Shown: one piece after another, positions 41,468 to 50,584 of the stretch
Numbering within the stretch: the first letter of the stretch is position 1
How the letters are laid out: each line of letters starts with the position of its first letter
Origin: UBA7803 sp040219935
Lineage (GTDB): Bacteria > Pseudomonadota > Gammaproteobacteria > Pseudomonadales > Azotimanducaceae
Length of the DNA stretch: 64,000 nucleotides
Reading direction: 5' to 3'
Assembly: GCA_040219935.1 (NCBI GenBank)
Contig: JAVJUA010000074.1
Location: 1-64,000, forward strand
Position numbers and translations under genes: made by a program
The notes under the pieces: model-generated
What the model was told of the DNA's origin: nothing
Seen by the model: only the letters and a program-made list of their open reading frames with translations
The model's database searches: none

Positions 41468-42619
41468 ATGGCTCTCGACGACGACACCCTGAATCAGTTG
41501 CTCACCACGCTGGAGCGGTTCGTACGCGATCGGCTGGTTCCCCTGGAGGCTCAGGTATCTGCCGAAGACCGCATTCCGGCGGACGTGATCGACGAGATGA
41601 AGGCGCTGGGTCTGTTCGGCATGACGATCCCGGAGCAGTACGGCGGCCTGGGCCTGAACACCGAGGAGGAATGCCGCGCCGTGCAGGTGCTCGGTCATAC
41701 CTCCCCCGCGTTCCGCTCGGTGATCGGCACCAACAACGGCATCGGCTCCCAGGGCCTGGTGATGGACGGCACCGAGGCCCAGAAGGCTCACTACCTGCCG
41801 AAGATGGCCAGCGGCGAGATCATCGGCTCGTTCGCGCTCACCGAGCCCGACGTCGGCTCCGACTCCGGCGCGGTCAAGACCAGCGCCCGTCGCGACGGCG
41901 ACGACTTCGTCATCAACGGCACCAAGCGCTACATCACCAACGCCCCCAGCGCCCAGTTGTTCACGGTGTTCGCCCGCACCGATCCCGACACGCCCGGCGC
42001 CCGGGGCGTGTCTGCATTCCTGGTAGACGCCGACACCCCCGGCATCAGCCTCGGCAAGCCGGACAAGAAGATGGGACAGCAGGGCGCCCACGTCTGCGAC
42101 GTGGTGTTCGACGACGTGCGGGTGCCGGCCGACGCCATCATCGGCGGCATCGACAACCTCAACAACGGCTTCGCCACGGCGATGAAGACCCTGGACCGCG
42201 GCCGCCTGCACATCAGCGCGCTGTCGGTCGGCGCCGCCTACCGGCTGATCGACGAAGCCGTGACCTTCGCCAAGGAGCGCAAGCAGTTCGGCCAGCCCAT
42301 TGCCGAGTTCCAGCTCATTCAGGCCATGCTCGCCGACAGCCGTGCCGAAACGTACGCCGCCGAGTGCATGGTGATGGACGCGGCCCGGCGCCGCGACGCC
42401 GGCGAGCGGGTGAGCACCCTGGCATCCTGCTGCAAGCTGTTCGCCACGGAGATGGTGGGGCGCGTGGCCGACCGCGCCGTGCAGATCCACGGCGGTGCCG
42501 GCTACATGGAGGAGTACGCGGTCGCCCGCTTCTACCGCGACGTGCGGCTGTTCCGCATCTACGAAGGCACCAGCCAGATTCAGCAGACCATCATCGCCCG
42601 CAGCATGATTCGCGACTGA
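41468..42619 (+). CDS. Acyl-CoA dehydrogenase
   Basis: 383 aa. SFALTEPDVGSDSGAVKTSA, GTKRYITNAPSAQLFTVFAR, GQQGAHVCDVVFDDVRVPAD, HGGAGYMEEYAVARFYRDVR (the RDAR-like motif) and IYEGTSQIQQTIIARSMI (Glu as base). Closest in appearance to short/medium-chain or glutaryl/2-methylacyl-type dehydrogenases; chain length not predictable. Divergent from gcdH. FAD-dependent, electrons to ETF. Confidence 0.93.
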   Translation: MALDDDTLNQLLTTLERFVRDRLVPLEAQVSAEDRIPADVIDEMKALGLFGMTIPEQYGGLGLNTEEECRAVQVLGHTSPAFRSVIGTNNGIGSQGLVMDGTEAQKAHYLPKMASGEIIGSFALTEPDVGSDSGAVKTSARRDGDDFVINGTKRYITNAPSAQLFTVFARTDPDTPGARGVSAFLVDADTPGISLGKPDKKMGQQGAHVCDVVFDDVRVPADAIIGGIDNLNNGFATAMKTLDRGRLHISALSVGAAYRLIDEAVTFAKERKQFGQPIAEFQLIQAMLADSRAETYAAECMVMDAARRRDAGERVSTLASCCKLFATEMVGRVADRAVQIHGGAGYMEEYAVARFYRDVRLFRIYEGTSQIQQTIIARSMIRD

Positions 42620-42626
42620 GGCACGC

Positions 42627-44468
42627 TCAGACCGGCGCCGGCACGCCGGCGTCGATGGGCAGGAAGATGGAGAACGACGTGCCCTGCCCCGGCCCGGTGC
42701 GGACATCGATGCTGCCATGCAGCTCGTCCACCAGCCGATGGACGATGTGCAGACCCAGGCCCGCATGGCCATCACCCTTGCTGCTCTGCTTCGGATCGGC
42801 AAGGCGCATCAGCACGTCCCGCGGCAGCCCCGGGCCGCTGTCTGCCACGCCAAGCATCACCCCTTCCCGGCCCTGCCGGAACACGCCCGCGGTGGTGCTG
42901 ACCGTCACGGTGCCGCCGGCAGCCGCCTCGATGGCATTGCGCAGCAGGTTGTTCAGCACCTGCGCCAGGCGATGCTCGTCGGAGCGCAGCACCAGGCTGC
43001 CGGGCGACAACGACTCTGCCAGCGCGACCGAGTGATTGGCGGCGTAGCCGCCGTGCAGAGCCACTACCTGCCGCGCCAGCGCGTTGAGATCGAGCTCGGC
43101 GACCTCGAGCACGCCCGGCTGCCCCTCGCCTTCGGGCATCGGCACATGGCGCGCCTCGGCCACCAGTTCCGCCACCCGCTTCAGCTCGGTGCCGATGAGC
43201 TGCAGCTGCTGCACCGCCTGCGGTTCGTGCGCCAGGGTCAGCTCCAGGATGTGCAGGTAGTTGTTGACGATGCTGAGCGGGTTGTTGGCCTCGTGGACCA
43301 GCACCCGCAGCCGGCGCTCCTCCTGACGGCGGAACCGCTCCAGCGCATCCTCTGGCTGCGCGCCGCCAGCGCGCGAGCGGCCGATGCGGCGCGCCAGCTC
43401 CTCGGCATACAACGCCATCAGCGTTTCCTGGTCGACGTCTTCGTCCACCGCGAACACCACGGCGCCGAGCGGCTGGCCGTCGCCATCCCGCAGCGGATAG
43501 CAGACCGCGTCCGGGCTCTGCAGGCGGCGCAGTAGCTGGCGATCGGCCACCGACTGGTCGGCACGGTCGACCAGCTCACAGCGCTCTCCGAGGCGCACGC
43601 AGCGGGCGATGGTGCTCGACTGGGACGACAGCGTAATGGCGGGGCCATCGGCCTGAGGCTCGCTCAGCCGCGTGCGGTCGGCATCCATGAGCAGCAACAC
43701 CGGCACGCGCCCGAACAGGCGCCGGCACAGCAGCGCGTGGGTATCCAGCAGCGCAGCCGGATCAGGCGCCGCCGCGCCCAGCAGCCGCCCCACCAGGGCC
43801 ACCTGCAGACGCAACCAGAGCCGCTCCGCGGCGTCGTAGTCGCGGTCGGCCTCGAGACCGAGCTGATCGAGCAGTGCCTCGCCGCGGGCGCGGGCCTCGG
43901 CCAGCTCCGCCTGGTAGCGCTCGGGCGTCACGCCCAGCAGCGCCGAGGCCGTGTCCTGGGACTCCAGGGGCTCCGCCACATCCAGGGATTCCACCACCGC
44001 GAACAGCCGGTGCATGGGCGAGGCGTCTTCCAGCAGCTCAGGGCGGGCACCGCGAAAGGCCAGCAACTCTGACAACGCGTCGTCCTGCGGGAGGTGAACG
44101 CCGGAGGCGGCGAGCAGCACCCGCCAGCGAATCGCCACGGGGTCGGCAAGGCCGAGCACCTCGGCCAGACGCTCCCCCACCAGGCTCGAATGCAGCACCG
44201 ACTGCCACTGATCGAAGCTGAGACGGACGCTGCCGGACACGGTGAGCACCGCCAGGGCCTGAGCCACCGCCAGATCTTCGAAGCGCGATTCGGGCAGGGC
44301 CTGCAGCGCGCTCGCCAGCGCATCCGGGCTGGCCTCGCAGCCGAGAAGCTGCAGCCAGCGGCTCAGCAGGTCTGCATCGGTGCCGAGCAGGCGAATGAAC
44401 GCCTCGGCGTCGAAGGGCTGCTTGAGCGCCGTCTCGAGGTAACGGTCGATCACCGCCTCAGGGGTCAA
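42627..44468 (-). CDS. HDOD/GAF-like sensor histidine kinase
   Basis: 613 aa from the proposed TTG start with a GGGAG site upstream; the frame continues a further 34 codons without a better start. Residues ~10-200 are helical and resemble a degenerate HDOD domain. Next comes a GAF-like segment (~260-370: LLMDADRTRLSEPQADGPAI, CYPLRDGDGQPLGAVVFAVD). HisKA with the NtrB-like box VLVHEANNPLSIVNNYLHIL (His ~387) and HATPase LAQVLNNLLRNAIEAAAGG, ADSGPGLP, DGHAGLGLHIVHRLV. No transmembrane segment. Receiver partner not adjacent. Start is uncertain. Confidence 0.85.
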   Translation of the reverse strand: MTPEAVIDRYLETALKQPFDAEAFIRLLGTDADLLSRWLQLLGCEASPDALASALQALPESRFEDLAVAQALAVLTVSGSVRLSFDQWQSVLHSSLVGERLAEVLGLADPVAIRWRVLLAASGVHLPQDDALSELLAFRGARPELLEDASPMHRLFAVVESLDVAEPLESQDTASALLGVTPERYQAELAEARARGEALLDQLGLEADRDYDAAERLWLRLQVALVGRLLGAAAPDPAALLDTHALLCRRLFGRVPVLLLMDADRTRLSEPQADGPAITLSSQSSTIARCVRLGERCELVDRADQSVADRQLLRRLQSPDAVCYPLRDGDGQPLGAVVFAVDEDVDQETLMALYAEELARRIGRSRAGGAQPEDALERFRRQEERRLRVLVHEANNPLSIVNNYLHILELTLAHEPQAVQQLQLIGTELKRVAELVAEARHVPMPEGEGQPGVLEVAELDLNALARQVVALHGGYAANHSVALAESLSPGSLVLRSDEHRLAQVLNNLLRNAIEAAAGGTVTVSTTAGVFRQGREGVMLGVADSGPGLPRDVLMRLADPKQSSKGDGHAGLGLHIVHRLVDELHGSIDVRTGPGQGTSFSIFLPIDAGVPAPV

Positions 44469-44648
44469 TACCGGTCTCCCGCCAACGTGTTGTCGGTACC
44501 GCGACTCCCTGTGCAGATACCCCTTCCCACCCGAATAGAGAGGGAACGTCCTGCGTCTTTTTTGACGCACTTCGCATTCTACTGCCGGCCGTGGGGGCGC
44601 TCGTGACCAAGATGTAAGCCAGGTTGCCGAAACCTGTGGCCGAGGGGT

Positions 44649-45494
44649 TCAGGACGCGGCGGCGGTCCGGCGCGCCGCACGCAGCCGGCGGATGTCGTCG
44701 CGCAGGGCCATTGCCGCCTGACGCGCCGAGTCGGCAAACCCGGGCCCGCCACCGGCGTACAGCACCGCACGGGAAGCGTTGATCACCAGGCCCAGGCCGG
44801 CGCTGTCCAGGCCGGCGTCGATCACGGCCGCCAGGTCGCCGCCCTGGGCGCCAATGCCCGGTACCAGCAACGGCATGTCGCCCACCGTCTGGCGGATCCG
44901 GCGCAGATCCTCGGCCTGGGTGGCTCCGGCCACCAGCATGACATTGCCGGCCCGGTTCCACGACGTCGCCGCCGTGGCAATGCGCAGAAACAGCGGGGCC
45001 TCGGTCGGGTGACACTGCAGCCAGTCGCTGTCCGGGTTGCTGGTGCGGCACAGCACCACCACGCCGCGGCCGGAGTAGGCCAGAAACGGCTCGACGCTCT
45101 CCGGCCCCAGGAAGGCGTTGACCGTGACCGCGTCGGCATCGTAGCGTTCGAAGGCTTCGACGGCATAGCGTCGCGCCGTGTCGCCGATGTCGCCGCGCTT
45201 GGCATCGAGGATCACGGGGACATCGGGATGATGCCGGTGGGCATGATCGATGACGGCCGCCAGCTCCGCCTCCGCAGCGAGCGCGGCGAAATGGGCGAAC
45301 TGCGGCTTGAACGCGCAGACCAGGTCCGCGGTGGCGTCCATGATGGCGGTGCAGAACGGCACCAGCCCGTCACGTCCCCGGGGCAGATGGGCCGGCAGGC
45401 GCTCGGGGTCCGGATCCAGCCCCACGCACAGCATCGTCTCGGCGTCGACCCAGCGGTCGGCGAGCAGCTTGATGAACGGTGGGCGGTGGGTCAC
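44649..45494 (-). CDS. pyrF: Orotidine 5'-phosphate decarboxylase, type 2
   Basis: 281 aa; GTG start (MTHRPPFIKLLADRW). Active-site motif VILDAKRGDIGDTARRYA (catalytic Lys-Asp) and LVPGIGAQGGDLAAVI near the phosphate site. The length of ~280 aa and the insertion (~85-170) are typical of the archaeal/actinobacterial-like type 2 enzyme, rather than the short type 1. Makes UMP. The 5' region faces the PilZ gene. Confidence 0.93.
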   Translation of the reverse strand: MTHRPPFIKLLADRWVDAETMLCVGLDPDPERLPAHLPRGRDGLVPFCTAIMDATADLVCAFKPQFAHFAALAAEAELAAVIDHAHRHHPDVPVILDAKRGDIGDTARRYAVEAFERYDADAVTVNAFLGPESVEPFLAYSGRGVVVLCRTSNPDSDWLQCHPTEAPLFLRIATAATSWNRAGNVMLVAGATQAEDLRRIRQTVGDMPLLVPGIGAQGGDLAAVIDAGLDSAGLGLVINASRAVLYAGGGPGFADSARQAAMALRDDIRRLRAARRTAAAS

Positions 45495-45708
45495 GGCCGC
45501 GAGTATAAACAGGGTGATCGGGAGCGTCACCCGATGGTGACCCGGAGGGTCAGATTGAGGCGGTTGCAAACGTCTGCGGGAGGCCCGACAAACCGCCACA
45601 ACAGTGATACATCCCCTGAGATTTCAGCGGGTTATGATCCGATTCGCGAGCAATGGCACGATTCTCGCTTCGTGCAAGTCAACGCCGGTCGATCCGGGGA
45701 GCAGCCAC

Positions 45709-46131
45709 ATGTCGGACAACATCGTCGATCTCACGCGGGTACGGGTACGCGCCCGTCAGCGGACCCAGGACAAGCGGATGCACCCGCGCCTGGACAGCGA
45801 CGACCGCCTGTTCACGCAGGTCGTGCTGTCCGCCGACGATCCCGACCTCGTGGGCACCACGCTGTCGTGCGTCGCGGTGAACCTGTCGGTCGGCGGCATC
45901 CAGTTCCGCACCGGCACCCAGCTTCCGGTCGGCGCGCTGCTGGATCTCTGGGTAGACATCGCCAGCCGTCCGGGCAAATTCTTTCTGGCAGGAGAGGTCC
46001 GCTGGATCCGGCCGGCCGGACTCGACGAGCGTGGCGACGCCGCCTGGTTCGTCGGCGTCCAGCTCAAGTCCGGGGCCGCCACCGACATCTCGCTGTGGCG
46101 CGACTACCACGCCGCCGCGACGATGCCCTGA
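45709..46131 (+). CDS. PilZ domain protein
   Basis: 140 aa from ATG at MSDNIVDLTRVR. The c-di-GMP motif RMHPR (R-x3-R) and NLSVGGIQFR (D/N-x-S-x2-G) are both present. Beta-barrel strands follow: ALLDLWVDIASRPGKFFLAG and EVRWIRPAG. Binds cyclic di-GMP in other members. Single-domain, so its partner is unknown; it stands 142 bp before the DUF1631 gene, and many DUF1631 proteins occur with PilZ proteins. Confidence 0.9.
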   Translation: MSDNIVDLTRVRVRARQRTQDKRMHPRLDSDDRLFTQVVLSADDPDLVGTTLSCVAVNLSVGGIQFRTGTQLPVGALLDLWVDIASRPGKFFLAGEVRWIRPAGLDERGDAAWFVGVQLKSGAATDISLWRDYHAAATMP

Positions 46132-46183
46132 TCGGCGCCACACCCGCCCCCAGCGCTCCACCCGCCCGACTGTGACCTGGCGC

Positions 46184-46205
46184 ACGCCGGCAGCGCCGCC
46201 GGCGT
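46184..46205 (+). terminator. Hairpin after the PilZ gene
   Basis: ACGCCGGC-6nt-GCCGGCGT; the stem can be extended with flanking CTGG/CCAG and GTGA/TCAC pairing (about 46172-46214). No T-tract. It has the same core as the hairpin at 13483-13506. Confidence 0.45.
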
Positions 46206-46273
46206 CCCAGTCACAATTCGCTGCAACTGCTTAAATGAGTCACAGACAATCCCCGTACCGGGAGCCAGGTCAC

Positions 46274-48547
46274 GTGACGCAATCGAAGGTCGTTCCGCTC
46301 AAGCGCGAAGGCAACCGTACTCAGGCGCTGCCGCCCATCGTCAATTCCATCCGCCAGCAGGCTCGCAAGCAGCTCCTGGTGCTGCTGCGCGACCTGCTGG
46401 ACTCGACCGACGATGCGCTCTTCGAGATGGCCGACCGTTCTCACAACGACGCCGACCACCATCTGTACTTCGACTCCATGCGGCAGATCCGCCTGCACCG
46501 CAGCGACATCCAGACCCTGTTCGTCGAGGATCTGAACGCCGGATTCGAATCCGTCTTTCATCCCCGGCCCGAAGCCTGCGTCGACCAGCCGGAACTCGTG
46601 GCCGACGATGCGGACGCCATGAGCCTGCTGAACAACGACGAGCTCGAGGTCTCCGTGGCCATCAGCGGCATCGTCTCCAAGGTCACCAGCCAGTTCTCGC
46701 TGCCGATCATGGAACTCACCAGGCGCTTCGATCACCTGGCCAAGCACGGCACCGTCAACGAGCGTCGCAACCCGCTGGGCCCGCAGGCCATCAGCGAGTG
46801 CTTTGCCGCCGCCATCGGCGGGCTCGAGATAGACATCCGGATTCGCATCATTCTGCTGAAGCTGTTCGAACGCCATGTGATGCAGAAGATGGGCCCCATC
46901 TACGACGAGGCCAACCGCCTCCTCGCCGACGCCGGCGTGCTGAAGGATCTCAAGCGGACCCTGGCGCGCGGCCGTAATCCCCACGACGGGCAGAGCCGGT
47001 CAGCCGCGGACTCCCGGCCGGGCCAGGGCCCGACCACCGCGCCGTTCGGATCCGAGGCTGCCGCCGCCGGCCCGGCAGGAGAGCCGCATTCACGCGCTCA
47101 GCCAGGCGCATCGGGCGGCCCCTTCGACTTCGGTGCCATTCAGTCGCTGCTCGCCGGCGCCCGCAATGACTCAGGCGTGAGCGGGGGCCAGCTCGGACCC
47201 ATCATCGCCACGCCGGCGCTCCTCGACCTGCTGAACGCCGTGCAGGTGGAATCCGGCAAGCAAGCTCTGACCATCGATCAGGTGCCGCCGCTGCTGGATC
47301 TGCGTCAGGTGGTGGTCAGCCGCGCGCCCGACGTCACCGGCGAAGCCATGAACCAGCTCGGCCGCGCCGACGAGGACGTGGTCAACTTCATCGGCCTGCT
47401 GTTCGACTACATCCTCAACGACCGCAATCTGGCCATCCCGATGAAGGCCCTGATCGCGCGTCTGCAGATCCCCATCGTCAAGCTGGCCATCATCGACAAG
47501 TCGTTCTTCGAACGCTCGTCCCACCCGGCTCGCGAGCTGCTGAACGAGCTGTCGAGCGCCGGCATCGGCTGGAGTTCGGCCGCAGAGCTGAAGCGCGACG
47601 CCGTATACGACAAGATCGAGTCCGTCGTCGTGCGGGTGCTGAACGGGTTCAGCGATAATCCGGGCATCTTCAAGCAGCTTCTCGACGAGCTGCGGAGCTT
47701 CCGGACCCAGGACTCGGAGCGTCAAGGCCGGATGGAGCAACGGATCCGGGAAAAGGAATCGGGCCGCGCACGCACCCTGGCCGCCAAGCAGGAGGCCCAG
47801 CAGGTCATCAACCAGAAGGCATGCGGCATGCGACTGCCGCGGGAGCTGGGACGCTTCCTGTCCGAGGTCTGGAGCCGGGCCTTGGTCTTCGTGAGCCTCC
47901 GTGAGGGCGCCGGATCTGCAGAGTGGGCGTCGCTGGTGGCGACGCTCGACGAGCTGCTCTGGAGCCTGCAGCCGCTCGACGATCTCAATCAGATCGAGCA
48001 GCGGGACGCCCTGCGGGACGATCTGCTCGACCGCCTGGGCGAGGCCATGACCCTGATCCAGGTCGCCGACACGGAAAGAAGCCAGTGGCTGACGGTGATT
48101 CGTGACCAGCTCTGCGAGGTGAGCAGCAACGACCGCGCCTATCTGGAGGACGACGCGCTACCCGTGGTAGCCGAGCACTTCACCGAGCTGGAGGAGATCG
48201 TGCTGGCAGCGCCCCAGGAGGTGACCGACAGCTATCAGGGTCCGCCCGCCGAGCCTGCCTTCGTCGACAAGATCAACCGCCTCACCGAGGGCACCTGGGT
48301 GGAGCTCAAGCAGGACGCCGGTACCGTCGTGCGCTGCAAGCTCGCGACCATCGTTCGTCCCGGCGACCGGTACGTGTTCATCAACCGACGCGGCATGAAG
48401 GTGGCAGAGAAGACCCGCATGGAGCTGGCTCGCGAGCTTCAGGACGAGCGGATGCTGGTGCTGAACGACGCCCAGGTGTTCGACCGCGCCCTCCAGGCCG
48501 TGATCGGCAACCTGCGCCAGATCCAGAACGGCGCGCCGTCCCGCTGA
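46274..48547 (+). CDS. DUF1631 family protein
   Basis: 757 aa from GTG at 46274 (GGGAGC upstream); an ATG at 46235 lacks a Shine-Dalgarno. N-terminal TQSKVVPLKREG is a usual opening. Large helical protein: RQQARKQLLVLLRDLLDSTD, then LQIPIVKLAIIDKSFFERSS and HPARELLNELSSAGIGW, strings of the DUF1631 core. Its C-terminus (GTWVELKQDAGTVVRCKLAT and DRYVFINRRGMKVAEKTRME) has a beta-barrel pattern resembling a PilZ-like domain. Function unknown; possible c-di-GMP or envelope link from the neighbouring PilZ gene. Gln/Pro-rich linker ~240-300. Confidence 0.88.
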   Translation: MTQSKVVPLKREGNRTQALPPIVNSIRQQARKQLLVLLRDLLDSTDDALFEMADRSHNDADHHLYFDSMRQIRLHRSDIQTLFVEDLNAGFESVFHPRPEACVDQPELVADDADAMSLLNNDELEVSVAISGIVSKVTSQFSLPIMELTRRFDHLAKHGTVNERRNPLGPQAISECFAAAIGGLEIDIRIRIILLKLFERHVMQKMGPIYDEANRLLADAGVLKDLKRTLARGRNPHDGQSRSAADSRPGQGPTTAPFGSEAAAAGPAGEPHSRAQPGASGGPFDFGAIQSLLAGARNDSGVSGGQLGPIIATPALLDLLNAVQVESGKQALTIDQVPPLLDLRQVVVSRAPDVTGEAMNQLGRADEDVVNFIGLLFDYILNDRNLAIPMKALIARLQIPIVKLAIIDKSFFERSSHPARELLNELSSAGIGWSSAAELKRDAVYDKIESVVVRVLNGFSDNPGIFKQLLDELRSFRTQDSERQGRMEQRIREKESGRARTLAAKQEAQQVINQKACGMRLPRELGRFLSEVWSRALVFVSLREGAGSAEWASLVATLDELLWSLQPLDDLNQIEQRDALRDDLLDRLGEAMTLIQVADTERSQWLTVIRDQLCEVSSNDRAYLEDDALPVVAEHFTELEEIVLAAPQEVTDSYQGPPAEPAFVDKINRLTEGTWVELKQDAGTVVRCKLATIVRPGDRYVFINRRGMKVAEKTRMELARELQDERMLVLNDAQVFDRALQAVIGNLRQIQNGAPSR

Positions 48548-48567
48548 GCCCCGCGCCGGCTGCCGCC

Positions 48568-49194
48568 TCAGCCCGCTTCCGACGACGCCCGCTCCGCCAG
48601 CACCCGCTCGACGGTGTCGACGATGCTGCGGGTCTGAGCGTCCACCTCCAGGTTCACCCGGTGGCCGGGCTCGACGAAGCCCAGGGTGGTGCGAGCGATG
48701 GTCTCCGGGATCAGGCTGACGCCGATGACGGCCGCGGCCGCGTCCACGTACGACAGCGTCAGGCTGGCGCCGTCGAGCGCCACGAACCCCTTGTACGACA
48801 GGTACTTCATCAACCCCGGGGGAACCTGGAAGTACACATCACGCTGGTTGCGCCCCGTCTCCACCCGCTGCACGGAGGCGACGCCGCTGACGTGCCCGGA
48901 GACGACATGGCCGCCAACCTCGTCCCCGACCCGGAACGACCGCTCGACGTTGACCACGCTGCCGCGAGCGAGGTCGCCGAGGTTGGTGAGACCGAGCGTT
49001 TCGTGGATGACATCGAACCGGACCCGGGCGCCGTCGATGGCCGTCACCGTCAGGCAGGCACCGTTGACGGCGACGGAAGCGCCCGGAACGAGGCCGTCCG
49101 CGTGCCCCGTGAGATCGAGCTGCAGACGCCGGATGCCCGGCTCATCGTCCACCGCCACCACCGGGCACAGGCCCTGAACGATGCCGGTGAACAA
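48568..49194 (-). CDS. ribE: Riboflavin synthase, alpha subunit
   Basis: 208 aa; TTG start giving MFTGIVQGLCPV, 13 nt after the TPR gene stop. Two lumazine-binding barrels; motifs VAVNGACLTVTAIDGARVRF, HETLGLTNLGDLARG, GGHVVSGHVSGVASV, FVALDGASLTLSYVDA, IPETIARTTLGF. Converts 6,7-dimethyl-8-ribityllumazine to riboflavin. Co-oriented as the last gene of the TonB2-type operon, an unusual place; no other rib gene is nearby. Confidence 0.93.
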   Translation of the reverse strand: MFTGIVQGLCPVVAVDDEPGIRRLQLDLTGHADGLVPGASVAVNGACLTVTAIDGARVRFDVIHETLGLTNLGDLARGSVVNVERSFRVGDEVGGHVVSGHVSGVASVQRVETGRNQRDVYFQVPPGLMKYLSYKGFVALDGASLTLSYVDAAAAVIGVSLIPETIARTTLGFVEPGHRVNLEVDAQTRSIVDTVERVLAERASSEAG

Positions 49195-49207
49195 GGGCCG
49201 CGACCGA

Positions 49208-50557
49208 TCAGCCGCCCGCGTCGGCTGCGGCGAGCTGAGCCCGCCGATCCACCTCGCGGTCGATGTAGGTGATCCACTGCGAGCAGATGCGCCGGTTGCT
49301 TTCCTCGTCGCTGCGCCGGGAATCGTTGCGGCAGGCGACGAACGCCTCCCGGGAAGCGCTGAACTTGTCCTGGTTGAACAGGCACATGCCCTTGACGATG
49401 TGCATGCTGGCCACCTGACGCAGGCCGCCCTTGCGCAACGCCCCGTCCGCCGCGTCCACGCAGGCTTCGTACTTGTCACTGTCGAGGTAGAGCTGGGCCA
49501 GCCGCTCGTAAATGCGGCCCTCGTCGGAAATCTTTGCCGCTTCCAGGTAGACGGGAATCGCCTTGTCCACCTCCTGGGCAAGCTGCCAGGCCTGGCCCAG
49601 GCTCTGCAGCGTGGTGTCGGTCTTCTCGATGGCGCCCTTCTCGAAGCCGCGCTCCATGACCTTGGCCGCCCGCCAGGGCACCTCGGCCTGCATCAGCAGA
49701 CCCGCGAAGTTGGTGAAGTCACCCTGCTGGGTCAGGAACCCGCCGGCATCGGCCGCCTCGTAGGTCCACAGCGAGCGCTGGTCGTCACCCTCCTGACCGT
49801 AGACCCCGGCGAGGCGCATCCAGTATTCGCGCTTCGGGAAGTCCCGCACCAGTATCTCGAGTATTTCCAGAACCTTAGGCCAGTTTTCTTGCTCGAAGTA
49901 GAGGAAGTTGAGGAGCGCCCACCACTGCTCCTTGACGTCCATGCCACGCTCCCTGGCGATGGCGATGCCCTGCTCGATCTGGTTGATCGCCTGCGGGTAG
50001 CGGGTCATCTGGTAGTAGACCTGCCCCATGAAGATGTGGGGGTCGGCGCCGGGGTTGTCGGCGGTACGAATCCACCGCTCCATGTAGTCCAGTGCCGCCT
50101 GGTACTCCTCGTTCACGAACGAAAGCTGGGCCAGGGTGTAGAGGGTCTGCGACTCGAGCCCCTCGGGAATGTTTTCGCCCTGAGCCAGCACCTCCCGGTA
50201 GGCGCGAATGGCGCCGCCGTAGTCCTCCTCGGAGAAGTACACGAAGCCCATCATGTTGTAGATCTGACCGATCTCGTTGCCGTTCATGCGGTCGCGGCGG
50301 CTGAGCATGTCGTTCAGCACCTGCTTCGCGCCGGCGTAGTTCTTGGCGTCGATCAGCTCCTGAGCCTCGGTCAGCTTCTTGTAGCTCGCCTCGCTCATCG
50401 CCGGAATGCGCCGTGTCTCGCGCTTCGGCGGCTCCTCCGCCGCCGCGGCCGACACGCCTGCCATGCCCAGCTCGTGGGTGAACGGCACCAGGGCGTACAG
50501 AGCCAGCGCCCAGCACAACGGAACGAAACGCTTCATGAGATCTGCCATGGTGTCCAA
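49208..50557 (-). CDS. TPR-repeat protein of the TonB2-type operon
   Basis: 449 aa with N-terminal signal peptide (FVPLCWALALYALVPFTHEL to VSAAAA). Several TPR-like units, e.g. IYNMMGFVYFSEEDYGGAIR, TLYTLAQLSFVNEEYQAALD, IFMGQVYYQMTRYPQAINQI. This is the last component of the Vibrio-type TonB2 cluster, where the TPR protein is needed for full iron/siderophore uptake. Periplasmic; probably a protein scaffold. Follows tonB and ends 13 nt before ribE. Confidence 0.9.
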   Translation of the reverse strand: MDTMADLMKRFVPLCWALALYALVPFTHELGMAGVSAAAAEEPPKRETRRIPAMSEASYKKLTEAQELIDAKNYAGAKQVLNDMLSRRDRMNGNEIGQIYNMMGFVYFSEEDYGGAIRAYREVLAQGENIPEGLESQTLYTLAQLSFVNEEYQAALDYMERWIRTADNPGADPHIFMGQVYYQMTRYPQAINQIEQGIAIARERGMDVKEQWWALLNFLYFEQENWPKVLEILEILVRDFPKREYWMRLAGVYGQEGDDQRSLWTYEAADAGGFLTQQGDFTNFAGLLMQAEVPWRAAKVMERGFEKGAIEKTDTTLQSLGQAWQLAQEVDKAIPVYLEAAKISDEGRIYERLAQLYLDSDKYEACVDAADGALRKGGLRQVASMHIVKGMCLFNQDKFSASREAFVACRNDSRRSDEESNRRICSQWITYIDREVDRRAQLAAADAGG

Positions 50558-50584
50558 CCCCTTACTGCCACACCGCCTCGAGCG

